From positions 1 through 64,000 of the forward strand of contig NZ_JADOUS010000007.1 in NCBI RefSeq assembly GCF_015752045.1: a stretch of 64,000 nt of DNA. The letters run 5' to 3'. Both the position numbers and the translations under genes were made by a program. The notes under the pieces were generated by a model. It did not search any database, was not told the origin of the DNA, and saw nothing but the letters and a program-made list of their open reading frames with translations. Each line of letters starts with the position of its first letter. Positions within the stretch are counted from its first letter, which is position 1. The DNA is from Arthrobacter_D sp015752045. Its GTDB lineage: Bacteria > Actinomycetota > Actinomycetes > Actinomycetales > Micrococcaceae. Positions 7,069 through 15,714 of the stretch are shown piece after piece.

Positions 7069-8754
7069 ATGAGCAGCTCAACCGCGACACAACCGTACGC
7101 GCCGAAGACGCGCGTGGGTAAGGTCACCGACTACGTGGACTCCCGGGTCGGCGGCTCTGCGATCGTCAAGGAGTTCGGCCGGAAGATCTTCCCGGATCAC
7201 TGGACCTTCATGTTCGGCGAGGTGGCGCTGTACACCTTCGTCATCCTGCTGATCTCCGGAACATTCCTCACCTTCTTCTACGATCCTTCGATGGCAGAGA
7301 CGCACTACGAGGGCAGCTACCTGCCCCTCCGTGGCGTCGAGATGTCCGTGGCCTACGCCTCCTCACTCGATATCTCCTTCGATATCCGCGGCGGCCTGTT
7401 CATGCGGCAGATCCACCACTGGGCGGCACTCCTGTTCGTGGCCTCCGTGGCCGTGCACATGCTGCGCGTCTTCTTCACCGGTGCCTTCCGCCGCCCCCGC
7501 GAGTTCAACTGGGTTGTCGGCTGCACCCTCCTGATCCTGAGCCTCGCGGCCGGCTTCACCGGCTACTCGCTCCCCGATGACCTGCTCTCCGGCAACGGCC
7601 TGCGCATCATCGACGGCGTCATGAAGGCCATCCCGGTGGTCGGTACCTACCTGAGCTTCTTCCTCTTCGGCGGTGAGTTCCCGGGCACCATGATCATCGG
7701 CCGCCTGTACGTGCTGCACATCCTGCTGATCCCGGCGATCATCCTTCTCCTGATCGGCATCCACCTCTTCATGGTCGTGCTGCACAAGCACTCGCAGTTC
7801 CCCGGCCCCGGACGGACGAACACGAACGTCGTCGGCTACCCCGTAGGGCCCGTGTACGCCGCGAAGGCCGGCGGATTCTTCTTCATCGTGTTCGGTGTCC
7901 TGGCAGCCATCGCGGCCGCCTTCACCATCAACCCGATCTGGAACTACGGTCCGTACGACCCGTCTCCCGTGTCCGCCGGTACCCAGCCCGACTGGTACAT
8001 CGGCTGGGTCGACGGTGCGCTGCGCCTCATGCCCGGGACGATCGGAGACAGCTTCGACTTCGAGTTCCTGCTCCCCTTCCCCTGGGGTGTCAACACGCTC
8101 TCGCTGAACGTCCTGATCCCCGCCCTGGTCCCCGCCATCATCGTGTTCACCGCGATGTTCGCCTGGCCCTGGATCGAAGCCTGGGTCACGAAGGACAAGC
8201 GGGAGCACCACCTGCTCGACCGTCCCCGCAACGCACCGACCCGCACCGCGATCGGCGTCGCAGGAGTCACGTTCTACTGCGTCATGTGGGCGGCCGCAAG
8301 CTCCGACCTCATCGCGACCCACTTCCTGGTCTCGCTGAACGACGTCCTGTACTGGCTGCGCTTCCTGGTGATCTTCGGCCCGATCCTCGCGTTCATGGCG
8401 TCGCGTCGGATCTCCCTCGCCCTGCAGCGCAAGGACCGCGAGATCGCACTCCATGGTCGCGAGACCGGACGGATCGTGCGCCTGCCACACGGCGAGTTCA
8501 TCGAGGTCCACGAGCCTGTCGACGACTACAAGCGGTACAAGCTGGTCGCCTTCGAGTCGCCCGAGGTCATGGTCCCGAAGCCGGACGAGAACGGCAAGGT
8601 CTCGATCCTAGACAAGGCCCACGGCCGGATCTCGAGCTTCTTCTTCGAGGACCGCGTTGCACCGGTGACGCCGAGGGAACTCGAAGCGTCGCACGGCGAT
8701 CATCACGGCGAGGTTGCCGGCGCGAAGGACCGCGAGTCCATCGCCAGCCACTAG
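7069..8754 (+). CDS. qcrB: Cytochrome bcc complex cytochrome b subunit
   Basis: The quinol-oxidising core of the bcc complex, binding two b hemes in the membrane. The 561 residues contain the N-terminal four-helix heme bundle (His pairs near HHWAALLFVASVAVHMLR and in the LHILLIP-HLFMVVLHKHSQ region), the PDW-type quinol site (QPDWYIGW) and further helices. The C-terminal cytoplasmic tail of roughly 100 residues, including IALHGRETGRIVRLPHGEF, is typical of actinobacterial QcrB and absent from proteobacterial cytochrome b. It is the last gene of the ctaE-qcrCAB block and is followed by a strong terminator. Confidence 0.97.
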   Translation: MSSSTATQPYAPKTRVGKVTDYVDSRVGGSAIVKEFGRKIFPDHWTFMFGEVALYTFVILLISGTFLTFFYDPSMAETHYEGSYLPLRGVEMSVAYASSLDISFDIRGGLFMRQIHHWAALLFVASVAVHMLRVFFTGAFRRPREFNWVVGCTLLILSLAAGFTGYSLPDDLLSGNGLRIIDGVMKAIPVVGTYLSFFLFGGEFPGTMIIGRLYVLHILLIPAIILLLIGIHLFMVVLHKHSQFPGPGRTNTNVVGYPVGPVYAAKAGGFFFIVFGVLAAIAAAFTINPIWNYGPYDPSPVSAGTQPDWYIGWVDGALRLMPGTIGDSFDFEFLLPFPWGVNTLSLNVLIPALVPAIIVFTAMFAWPWIEAWVTKDKREHHLLDRPRNAPTRTAIGVAGVTFYCVMWAAASSDLIATHFLVSLNDVLYWLRFLVIFGPILAFMASRRISLALQRKDREIALHGRETGRIVRLPHGEFIEVHEPVDDYKRYKLVAFESPEVMVPKPDENGKVSILDKAHGRISSFFFEDRVAPVTPRELEASHGDHHGEVAGAKDRESIASH

Positions 8755-8778
8755 GGACCACCTCCCCGCAGGCTGACA

Positions 8779-8809
8779 GAAGGGCCCGGACATACCGTCC
8801 GGGCCCTTC
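8779..8809 (+). terminator. Strong intrinsic terminator after qcrB
   Basis: A perfect 13-bp stem (GAAGGGCCCGGAC / GTCCGGGCCCTTC) with a 5-base loop starts 25 bases after the qcrB stop. It ends the ctaE-qcrCAB transcript before the next gene on the same strand. Confidence 0.85.
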
Positions 8810-8854
8810 GTGCGTCTCCGGGTCCTCCCTCCCGCACCGACGAAGGAACCCCCT

Positions 8855-9472
8855 ATGACCGGCACCCGCCCCGTCCTCTCCGCCCCGCCGCAGCCCGGGG
8901 CAGTCGCCGCTGCGATCAGCGAGATCTGCGCGCCCGCCGTGCTCGTCAGCCTCTTCCTGGTGGGTACGGCGCTCGGCGCGGCCGGTTGGCCGAACGGGAT
9001 CCTGTACGCCGTCGTCGCCACCGGATTCACCACCGCACTCCCCCTTGCCGCCGTCCTCATTCTGGTGCGGCGCGGGTACGTGACCGACCATCACATCAGC
9101 GACCGGCGCCAGCGTGCGCCGGTGCTCGCCGGCACGCTCGTCTCCATCGCGGTTGGACTGTGGGCCCTCACGCTTCTCGGGGCACCCCGGGTGGTCACCG
9201 GCGCGGTCTGGTGTACCGTCGCGGGCGTGGCCGTGGTGCTCCTCGTGAATCTGTGCTGGAAGCTCTCCGCCCACTCCGCGGTCGCTGTCTTCGTGACGGC
9301 TGGGACGATCGCCGTCGTCGGACCGGCCGCCCTCCTGCTCCTGGTCGTACCGGCAGCGGTCGGGTGGTCGCGCGTACGCCTCCGCGCCCACACACCGTCC
9401 CAGGTGGCTGCCGGATTCCTCCTCGGTGGCCTGATCGGCGCTGGGTTCGCCATGGTCGTCGTCGCCGGCTGA
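8855..9472 (+). CDS. PAP2-like integral membrane protein with altered phosphatase motifs
   Basis: A 205-residue membrane protein with six hydrophobic segments, related to type 2 phosphatidic acid phosphatases. The usual three-part signature is recognisable but changed: SDRRQRAP stands for the first motif, WKLSAHSA for PSGH, and SRVRLRAHTPSQVAAG for SRxxxxxHxxxD with Gln in place of the final Asp. The Ser-x-His and Arg-His residues are kept, so catalysis is possible but unproven. The ATG at 8855 has GAAGGAA upstream and is chosen over an earlier in-frame start that falls inside the terminator. A role in lipid or isoprenoid phosphate turnover is inference. Confidence 0.75.
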   Translation: MTGTRPVLSAPPQPGAVAAAISEICAPAVLVSLFLVGTALGAAGWPNGILYAVVATGFTTALPLAAVLILVRRGYVTDHHISDRRQRAPVLAGTLVSIAVGLWALTLLGAPRVVTGAVWCTVAGVAVVLLVNLCWKLSAHSAVAVFVTAGTIAVVGPAALLLLVVPAAVGWSRVRLRAHTPSQVAAGFLLGGLIGAGFAMVVVAG

Positions 9473-9571
9473 CCTCTCGGGTCCCGACCACGCGCCGTCG
9501 ACCACGGCGGGGTCTGCGGTCTCGCCCGTTGCCAGGAACTGGCGCGTGAGCCTCCAGGACCGCCGCAGCGC

Positions 9572-10363
9572 CTACCGCAGGCGCTTGGCGCTGTATGCCC
9601 GTGGCGTGCGCACGCCGGGGCGCTGCAGGGGCACCCACAGTTTGTACCGGTCGGCGCGGTAGTAGGAGACGGAATAGTCGACCATCGTGCGGGCAACATA
9701 GGCGTGCCGCTGGATCTTCAGGAGCGGGGCGTTCATCTCCACGTTGAGCAGTCGCGCGATCGACGGCGAGGCGGCGGTTGCCTCGATGGTGTCCTCACCC
9801 CACTCCATGACCAGGCCGTACTTCTCGCTCAGGACGTTGTAGAGCGACGTCGGCGGAGGATCGTCGAGGATGCCCGTCACGCAATGGGCGGGGATGAAGT
9901 TCTCGTCGACGCTCATGGGCTCGCCGTCGGCGAGGAGCTGACGCCGGAAGCGCACCACGGGCTGGCCGATCTCGATCTGGAGTTCCCGCGCGACGAGCGG
10001 CGATGCCCCCTGCTGTTCGAAGCTGAGGACCCGCGCGTCCGGGACCATCCCGCGCCGGATCATCTCCTCCGTGTAGGACGTCATCTTCATGTGCAGATCC
10101 ATCTTGCTGCGCGCGACGAAGGTCCCCAGCCCCACGACCCGCTCGAGCACCTCCTCGGCGACGAGCGCGTCGATCGCGTGGCGGACCGTCATCCGGGCCA
10201 CCCCGTAGTAGCTGCCGAGGTGCCGCTCGGAGGGTATGGCCGCGCCCGGCTCCCCGAACTGCCGGACGTAGCGCCGCAGGCTCTCACGCAACTGCACGTG
10301 TTTCGGCGTGGTCGATGCGTCGTCGAGCGGTTCGGCGTCGAAGGGTCGAGGCATCACGGCCAT
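9572..10363 (-). CDS. GntR/HutC-family transcriptional regulator with UTRA domain
   Basis: A 263-residue regulator. The N-terminal winged helix-turn-helix covers about residues 15-85 (QLRESLRRYVRQFG, IPSERHLGSYYGVARMTVRHAID, LERVVGLGTFVAR). The rest is a UTRA ligand-binding domain, in which HutC-type proteins bind sugars, amino acids or related small molecules. The ATG at 10363 is preceded by AGGAGAGG at good spacing; a longer open frame upstream lacks one. No adjacent gene gives its target; it sits between a PAP2-like gene and the ctaF terminator. The ligand is unknown; amino-sugar regulators of the NagR/DasR type are one possible relative. Confidence 0.88.
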   Translation of the reverse strand: MAVMPRPFDAEPLDDASTTPKHVQLRESLRRYVRQFGEPGAAIPSERHLGSYYGVARMTVRHAIDALVAEEVLERVVGLGTFVARSKMDLHMKMTSYTEEMIRRGMVPDARVLSFEQQGASPLVARELQIEIGQPVVRFRRQLLADGEPMSVDENFIPAHCVTGILDDPPPTSLYNVLSEKYGLVMEWGEDTIEATAASPSIARLLNVEMNAPLLKIQRHAYVARTMVDYSVSYYRADRYKLWVPLQRPGVRTPRAYSAKRLR

Positions 10364-10424
10364 GCGTTCCCTCTCCTGTGATCGGCGCGTCGGGCAACGG
10401 TGCGAGTGTACGACGCGGTCAAAC

Positions 10425-10457
10425 GAAAGGGAGCCCGCGCGTGGCGGGCTCCCTTTC
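10425..10457. terminator. Terminator of the ctaC-ctaD-ctaF operon
   Basis: A perfect 14-bp stem (GAAAGGGAGCCCGC / GCGGGCTCCCTTTC) with a 5-base loop, 18 bases beyond the ctaF stop and followed on the - strand by GTTTG. Confidence 0.85.
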
Positions 10458-10474
10458 ATTGATGGTCGGATCGA

Positions 10475-10876
10475 TCAGTGGGCGTGGTACCCGCGGCTGT
10501 ACTCGTAGACCCAGCCGACGAGGGCGATCACAGCCAGCCCCATGCCGATGTACAGGATCCAGAAACCGACCGCCAGTCCGGCGAAACTGGTCGCTGCGGC
10601 CAGGCCGAGCACCAGTGGCCACCAGCTCCAGGGGCTGAAGTGCCCCTGCTCGCCGGAACCCTCGTGGATCTCCGCGTCGAGGCGGTCCTCCGGTCGGTCT
10701 CCGACGCGCTTGCCGGTGAAGCCGAGGTAGAAACCGATCATCCCGGAGAGTCCGGCCGTCAGGTACAGGGCGAGGAATCCGACCGGTTCCGTCCATTCGA
10801 CGAGGAAACCGTACACGGTGCCCACCAGGAGGAAGAACGGCGTGAGGTAGGTGAAGAGCTTCGTCTCGATCCTCAT
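10475..10876 (-). CDS. ctaF: Cytochrome c oxidase subunit IV, actinobacterial type
   Basis: A 133-residue accessory subunit of the aa3 oxidase with four hydrophobic helices, found in actinobacteria and unrelated to mitochondrial subunit IV. Landmarks are the N-terminal MRIETKLFTYLTPFF, the central FYLGFTGKRVGDRPEDR linker and GHFSPWSWWPLVLG before the last two helices. Its ATG overlaps the ctaD stop by four bases (ATGA), so translation is coupled. A strong terminator follows. It probably stabilises the bcc-aa3 supercomplex. Confidence 0.95.
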   Translation of the reverse strand: MRIETKLFTYLTPFFLLVGTVYGFLVEWTEPVGFLALYLTAGLSGMIGFYLGFTGKRVGDRPEDRLDAEIHEGSGEQGHFSPWSWWPLVLGLAAATSFAGLAVGFWILYIGMGLAVIALVGWVYEYSRGYHAH

Positions 10877-12600
10877 GCGCTGGCGTCCTCTCGGTCAGCG
10901 GCGCCCATGAAGCTGGCGGCGCTGCTGTCGGGGGTGTGTGTCTGCTGCAGCTCGGGGTGGTGCAGGTCGAGCGCGGGGCGCTCGGACCGGATGCGCGGCA
11001 GCGACGTGAAGTTGTGGCGCGGAGGGGGGCAGGACGTCGCCCACTCCAAGGAGGCGCCGAAGCCCCAGGGGTCGTCGACCTCGACCTTCTTGCCCGTGCG
11101 CCAGGTGATGTACACGTTCCAGAAGAACGGGATCAGCGAGGCGCCGAGAACGAAGGACCCGATGGTGGAGAACTGGTTCATGGCGGTGAAGCCGTCCTCG
11201 GGCAGGTAGTCCGCGTAGCGGCGGGGCATGCCCTCGACGCCGAGCCAGTGCTGGATGAGGAACGTGGCGTGGAAGCCCAGGAACAGCATCCAGAAGTGGA
11301 TCTTGCCGAGGCGCTCGTTGAGCATCTTGCCCGTGAACTTGGGCCACCAGAAGTAGAACCCGGCGAACATCGCGAAGACGACGGTCCCGAAGACCACATA
11401 GTGGAAGTGGGCGACGACGAAGTAGGTGTCCGAGACGTGGAAGTCCAGGGGCGGCGAGGCGAGGATGATGCCGGTGAGGCCTCCGAAGAGGAACGTCACG
11501 AGGAAGCCGAGGCTCCACAGCATCGGGGTCTCGAAGGTGACCGATCCCCGCCACAGGGTGCCGATCCAATTGAAGAACTTCACGCCCGTGGGAACCGCGA
11601 TGAGCATGGTCATGAAGGCGAAGAACGGCAGGAGCACGGCCCCGGTGACGTACATGTGGTGGGCCCACACGGTCACGGAGAGGGCGGCGATGGCGATCGT
11701 CGCGTAGACGATGCCCTTGTAGCCGAAGATCGGCTTGCGGGAGAACACCGGGAAGATCTCAGAGACGATCCCGAAGAACGGCAGCGCGATGATGTAGACC
11801 TCGGGGTGGCCGAAGAACCAGAAGAGGTGCTGCCAGAGGATGGCCCCGCCGGCTTCGGGGTCGAAGATGTGGGCTCCGAAGCGGCGGTCGGCACCGAGCG
11901 CGAACAGCGCGGCGGCCAGCGGCGGGAAGGCCATCAGGACGAGGATCGCCGTGATCAGCGTGTTCCAGGTGAAGATGGGCATGCGCCACATGGTCATGCC
12001 CGGAGCGCGCATGCAGATGATCGTGGTGATGAAGTTGACGGCGCCGAGGATGGTACCGAACCCGGAGAGCGCGAGTCCGAAGACCCACAGGTCCCCACCC
12101 ACGCCCGGTGAGAACGTCGTACTCGACAGCGGGGCGTACGCGAACCAGCCGAACGACGCCGCGCCCTGCGGGGTGATGAAGCCGGAGACGGCGATGGTGC
12201 TGCCGAACAGGAAGAACCAGAAGGCCAGGGCGTTCAGGCGAGGGAAGGCGACGTCGGGCGCGCCGATCTGGAGCGGCATGATCACGTTGGCGAAGCCGGC
12301 GAACAGCGGGGTCGCGAACATCAGCAGCATCACGGTGCCGTGCATCGTGAACAGCTGGTTGTACTGCTCCTTGGTCTGCAGGACCTGCATGCCGGGCTCG
12401 AACAGCTCCGCCCGGATGATCAGGGCCATCACGCCGGCGAAGCAGAAGAACACGAAGGAGGCGATCAGGTACATGAACCCGATGGTCTTGTGGTCGGTCG
12501 AGGTGATCCAGTTGACGACGATCCGCCCCTTGGACCTCGGAACAACACGCGGAGCCGCGACGGTGCCGGCTTCCTCAAGGGTGTATTCGAAGGTGGACAT
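10873..12600 (-). CDS. ctaD: Cytochrome c oxidase (aa3) subunit I
   Basis: The catalytic subunit that reduces oxygen at heme a3-CuB and pumps protons. The 575 residues contain twelve transmembrane helices and the CuB site, with WFFGHPEVYI carrying the cross-linked His-Tyr pair and VWAHHMYV supplying two further CuB His ligands. VAHFHYV near the C-terminal third provides the heme ligands. The N-terminal TSTDHKTIGFMYL is typical of the family. It overlaps ctaC by one base (TGATG) and ctaF by four, forming a tight ctaC-ctaD-ctaF operon. Confidence 0.98.
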   Translation of the reverse strand: MSTFEYTLEEAGTVAAPRVVPRSKGRIVVNWITSTDHKTIGFMYLIASFVFFCFAGVMALIIRAELFEPGMQVLQTKEQYNQLFTMHGTVMLLMFATPLFAGFANVIMPLQIGAPDVAFPRLNALAFWFFLFGSTIAVSGFITPQGAASFGWFAYAPLSSTTFSPGVGGDLWVFGLALSGFGTILGAVNFITTIICMRAPGMTMWRMPIFTWNTLITAILVLMAFPPLAAALFALGADRRFGAHIFDPEAGGAILWQHLFWFFGHPEVYIIALPFFGIVSEIFPVFSRKPIFGYKGIVYATIAIAALSVTVWAHHMYVTGAVLLPFFAFMTMLIAVPTGVKFFNWIGTLWRGSVTFETPMLWSLGFLVTFLFGGLTGIILASPPLDFHVSDTYFVVAHFHYVVFGTVVFAMFAGFYFWWPKFTGKMLNERLGKIHFWMLFLGFHATFLIQHWLGVEGMPRRYADYLPEDGFTAMNQFSTIGSFVLGASLIPFFWNVYITWRTGKKVEVDDPWGFGASLEWATSCPPPRHNFTSLPRIRSERPALDLHHPELQQTHTPDSSAASFMGAADREDASA

Positions 12601-13472
12601 CAGCTGCTGCTCCTGGCTGGGTCGGTATCGGGATCATCCTCTGGGTAGGAGTCGCGATCGTACTCGTCGCCGAGCTGACCGTCCTCCAGTTGCGCCATCC
12701 GTGCGTCGAACTCCTCCTGCGAGACGACCTCCACGTTGAAGAGCATCTCCGAGTGGTACTGGCCGCACAGCTCGGCACACTTGCCGGCGAATACGCCCTC
12801 CTTCGTCGGAGTGAGGTTGATGTAGTTGGTGCGGCCCGGGTACAGGTCGCGCTTCTGCAGGAACGCGGGCACGAAGAACGAGTGCTGCACGTCGCGGGCA
12901 TTGAGCTGGAGCTCGACGGACCTGTTGACGGGCAGGTACAGGGTCGGCAGGTTCTCCGGCACGCCCTCTTCACCGTTCAGGTTCCCCTGGACGCCCGTGG
13001 AGTACTTGTCTTCCTTGACGTAGTTGAAGTCCCACGACCACTGCTTGCCGCGGACGTCCACGATGACGTCGGGATCCTCGACGCGGGCGTCGATGGTCGC
13101 GATGTCGCGCTCCGTGAAGTAGAAGAACACGAGGACCATGAACAGCGGGATGGTCAAGTAGAAGATCTCGAGGGGCAGGTTGTAGCTGATCTGCCGGGGG
13201 TAGCCGGTGTCGTTCTTCCGGCGACGGTACGCGACCATGCACCAGATGATCAGTCCCCACGTGATGATGCCGACGACGAGCGCCGCGATCCACGAGTTGA
13301 CCCACAGATCGGTGATGGCCCCGGTGTGATTGGTGTTGTCACGGTCTGCCGGAAGCCAGCCCCTTTGGGCTTCTGCCGAACAGCCGGTCAGTAGGAGGGC
13401 GCCGGCCAGCGAGATGCTGGAGATCTTTGCGATCCTGACGCGCTTGCTACCGGTTCGGTCCTGCGAACTCAC
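12600..13472 (-). CDS. ctaC: Cytochrome c oxidase (aa3) subunit II
   Basis: Receives electrons from QcrC at the binuclear CuA centre. It begins as a lipoprotein with an LLLTGC lipobox, followed by two transmembrane helices (SWIAALVVGIITWGLIIW and FYLTIPLFMVLVFFYF) and an extracytoplasmic cupredoxin domain. The CuA ligands lie in CAELCGQYHSEM and the upstream His in VQHSFF. The GTG start at 13472 is chosen because AAGGAAGG precedes it and the signal peptide begins shortly after; longer frames lack a binding site. The resulting 290 residues fit actinobacterial CtaC. It heads the ctaC-ctaD-ctaF operon, with a candidate operator about 70 bases upstream. Confidence 0.96.
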   Translation of the reverse strand: MSSQDRTGSKRVRIAKISSISLAGALLLTGCSAEAQRGWLPADRDNTNHTGAITDLWVNSWIAALVVGIITWGLIIWCMVAYRRRKNDTGYPRQISYNLPLEIFYLTIPLFMVLVFFYFTERDIATIDARVEDPDVIVDVRGKQWSWDFNYVKEDKYSTGVQGNLNGEEGVPENLPTLYLPVNRSVELQLNARDVQHSFFVPAFLQKRDLYPGRTNYINLTPTKEGVFAGKCAELCGQYHSEMLFNVEVVSQEEFDARMAQLEDGQLGDEYDRDSYPEDDPDTDPARSSS

Positions 13473-13542
13473 AGACGGACCTTCCTTTTCTACGTGCGTT
13501 GCCACCCGCCCGTGAAGCGGCCCGGGGTGCACATCCAGTTTT

Positions 13543-13557
13543 ACTACTCACTGTAGA
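13543..13557. promoter_or_regulatory. Putative operator upstream of ctaC (ACTAC-TCACT-GTAGA)
   Basis: Read on the - strand this is TCTAC-AGTGA-GTAGT, nine of ten arm positions identical to the perfect palindromes at trpD/ctaE and qcrC, with the same 5-base spacing. It lies 71 bases upstream of the ctaC start in the only intergenic space before the operon. Confidence 0.45.
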
Positions 13558-13591
13558 GCTTACCCGGAAGACCCGCGATCCGGTGACACGC

Positions 13592-13631
13592 AAAAGGCCC
13601 GGAACACACCTCGACGGTGATGCTCCGGGCC
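13592..13631 (-). terminator. Intrinsic terminator of erpA
   Basis: An 8-bp stem (GGCCCGGA / TCCGGGCC) with a 20-base loop, followed on the - strand by TTTT, starts 12 bases after the erpA stop. Confidence 0.7.
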
Positions 13632-13642
13632 CCGCGATCGTG

Positions 13643-14023
13643 CTAGTGGAAGGAGTCTCCACAGGCGCAGGATCCGCCCGCGTTCGGGTTGTCGATGGTG
13701 AAGCCCTGCTTCGAGATGGTGTCCTCGAAATCGATCGAGGCCCCCGACAGGTACGGGACGCTCATCTTGTCCACGATGACCTCGACGCCGTCGAAGTCAC
13801 GGACGGCGTCACCGTCGAGGACGCGCTCGTCGAAGTACAGCTGGTAGATCAGGCCCGAGCAGCCGCCGGGCTGTACTGCGACGCGCAGCCGGAGGTCGGT
13901 CCGGCCCTCCTGCTCGAGGAGGCTACGCACCTTGCCTGCCGCGACGTCGGACAGGTTGACCTCGTGCGCGGCCAGCTCCGTGGACTCCTGGAGGGATCCG
14001 GTCTCGGTGGTCGATGTGCTCAT
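13643..14023 (-). CDS. erpA: Iron-sulfur cluster carrier/insertion protein of the A-type (HesB/IscA)
   Basis: A-type carrier that hands Fe-S clusters to target proteins. At 126 residues it has the normal family length and the three conserved cluster cysteines C55 (in GGCSG), C119 and C121 (in GGSCACGDSF). Its position directly upstream of the cytochrome oxidase genes on the same strand is conserved in actinobacteria and suggests a link to respiratory Fe-S proteins such as the Rieske subunit; that link is inference. AGGAG precedes the ATG. The terminator after it separates it from ctaC. Confidence 0.93.
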   Translation of the reverse strand: MSTSTTETGSLQESTELAAHEVNLSDVAAGKVRSLLEQEGRTDLRLRVAVQPGGCSGLIYQLYFDERVLDGDAVRDFDGVEVIVDKMSVPYLSGASIDFEDTISKQGFTIDNPNAGGSCACGDSFH

Positions 14024-14138
14024 GGTGTTTCTCCTCGCTCGGACCCCACCGTGGTGTGTCCGCTCTCAATGCCGTCCGCGGTATGGGGCGCACGGCTTTG
14101 CTTCATCGTACGCCGGGCCCGCATGAGTCATAACGGAC

Positions 14139-14166
14139 GGCAGGGCGGAAACATTTCCGCCCTGCC
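14139..14166. terminator. Hairpin terminator after the M20 peptidase gene
   Basis: A perfect 13-bp stem (GGCAGGGCGGAAA / TTTCCGCCCTGCC) with a 2-base loop, 15 bases beyond the M20 stop. No long U-run follows. Confidence 0.65.
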
Positions 14167-14180
14167 TCCCGTCCCCCGGT

Positions 14181-15605
14181 TCAGCCGCGGGTGAGCCCGC
14201 CGTCGTTGACCCGGGCGAGGAGGATCGCCTCGGCCAGGACCGCCTTCCTGAACTCGTCGAGGTGCAGCGACTCGTTCGCGCTGTGCGCGCGGGAGTCGGG
14301 GTCCTCCACCCCGGTGATCAGGATCTGCGCGGACGGGAAGAGCTCGGTGAGGTCGGCGATGAAGGGGATCGAGCCGCCCATACCCGCTTCCACGGGCTGG
14401 ACGCCCCAGGCCTCTTCGAGCGCGTCGAGGGCGAGCCGGGATGCCGGTTCGGTGGTGTCCGTGAGGAAGGGGCTCCCCGTCTCCCCCGGTGTGAACGTCA
14501 CCCGGGCGCCGAATGGCGCGTGGGCTTCGACGTGGGCCCGGACGGCTTCCATCGCGGCCTGGGGCTCCTGGCCGGGCGCGAGGCGCAGGCTGAACTTGGC
14601 GCGGGCCCGCGGAAGGAGCGTGTTGGAGGACAGCGCGACGGTCGGGACGTCCATGCCGATGATCGACAGCGCGGGCTTGTGCCACAGGCGCGAGGCGATG
14701 GACCCGGTGCCGGCGAGGCGCACGCCGTCGAGCACCGATGCATCCGCCCGGAAGTCGCCCTCGTCGTAGTCCACGGTCGCGTGGTCCCCACCGTGCAGCC
14801 CCGCGATGGCGACGTCGCCGGCGTCGTCGTGCAGCGTCGCGATCAGCCGGGACAGGAGTGTCGGGGCGTCCAGCACGGGGCCGCCGAACATGCCCGAGTG
14901 GACGGCGTGGTCGAGGACCTGCACCTCGATGGTGCCGTCCACCAGGCCGCGCAGGCTCGTGGTCAGGGCGGGCACACCCACCTTCCAGTTGCTGGAGTCG
15001 GCGACGACGATCACATCGGCCCGGAGATCGTCCTGGTACGTCTCGAGGAAGGAGCGGAAGGTCGGCGAGCCGGCCTCCTCCTCGCCCTCGATGAACAGGG
15101 TCACGCCGACGCCGAAGGCATCGCCGAGCACTTCGCTGAGGGCCCCGAAGGCGCCGATGTGCGCCATGATGCCCGCCTTGTCGTCGGCGGCACCCCGGCC
15201 GTACAACCGGCCGTTGCGTTCCGTCGCGACGAACGGCTCGGACTCCCAGAGCGCCGGGTCCCCCGGCGGCTGCACGTCGTGGTGCGCGTAGAGGAGGACG
15301 GTCGGCTGTCCCTCGGCCGCCGCGCGGCGGGCGACGACGGCGGGACCGCCCGGCGTGCCGTCGTTGTCCACGCGCAGGATGCGGACGTCGTCGAGGCCCA
15401 CGCCGCGGATCAGGTCCGCCACCGCCTCGGCGCTGCGGTCGAGCTCATGGGCGTCGAAAGCGTCCCAGGCGATGCCCTGGATGGCGACGAGGCTCGAGAG
15501 CTGCTCGACGATGCGGGGGAAGGACGCGTCGACACTGGCGCGCAGCTGGTCGGCGACACGCGACGGTTCGTGCGGGTGGTCAGTGGTGGGGTTCACGGAA
15601 GTCAT
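14181..15605 (-). CDS. M20-family metallo-dipeptidase
   Basis: A 474-residue cytoplasmic zinc peptidase of the M20/M25/M40 group that probably splits dipeptides. The metal-binding and catalytic residues are present: YAHHDVQPPG, GRGAADDKAG, IEGEEEAGSP with the catalytic Glu pair, and the C-terminal AHSANE His. The dimerisation lid domain lies in the middle (from about residue 220 to 330). The ATG is 6 bases after the hexamer TAGGGT and has no ribosome binding site, suggesting a leaderless mRNA. It is divergent from the DUF3043 gene. The exact substrate is not predictable from sequence. Confidence 0.92.
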   Translation of the reverse strand: MTSVNPTTDHPHEPSRVADQLRASVDASFPRIVEQLSSLVAIQGIAWDAFDAHELDRSAEAVADLIRGVGLDDVRILRVDNDGTPGGPAVVARRAAAEGQPTVLLYAHHDVQPPGDPALWESEPFVATERNGRLYGRGAADDKAGIMAHIGAFGALSEVLGDAFGVGVTLFIEGEEEAGSPTFRSFLETYQDDLRADVIVVADSSNWKVGVPALTTSLRGLVDGTIEVQVLDHAVHSGMFGGPVLDAPTLLSRLIATLHDDAGDVAIAGLHGGDHATVDYDEGDFRADASVLDGVRLAGTGSIASRLWHKPALSIIGMDVPTVALSSNTLLPRARAKFSLRLAPGQEPQAAMEAVRAHVEAHAPFGARVTFTPGETGSPFLTDTTEPASRLALDALEEAWGVQPVEAGMGGSIPFIADLTELFPSAQILITGVEDPDSRAHSANESLHLDEFRKAVLAEAILLARVNDGGLTRG

Positions 15606-15611
15606 GCCAGA

Positions 15612-15617
15612 ACCCTA
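15612..15617 (-). promoter_or_regulatory. -10 hexamer TAGGGT for leaderless M20 peptidase mRNA
   Basis: TAGGGT on the - strand, then 6 bases (TCTGGC), then the ATG at 15605. Confidence 0.45.
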
Positions 15618-15702
15618 CACACGCACACCCCGCCAGGCCCGGGGCCGCGCACCGCCCGGGAACCGGTCGGCCGCGTCAGGCCTCCGGGCGGCAGGGACCC
15701 GG

Positions 15703-15708
15703 TATCCT
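15703..15708 (+). promoter_or_regulatory. -10 hexamer TATCCT for leaderless DUF3043 mRNA
   Basis: TATCCT, then 6 bases (GAAGAG), then the GTG start at 15715. The GAAGAG is too close to the start to be a ribosome binding site. Confidence 0.5.
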
Positions 15709-15714
15709 GAAGAG

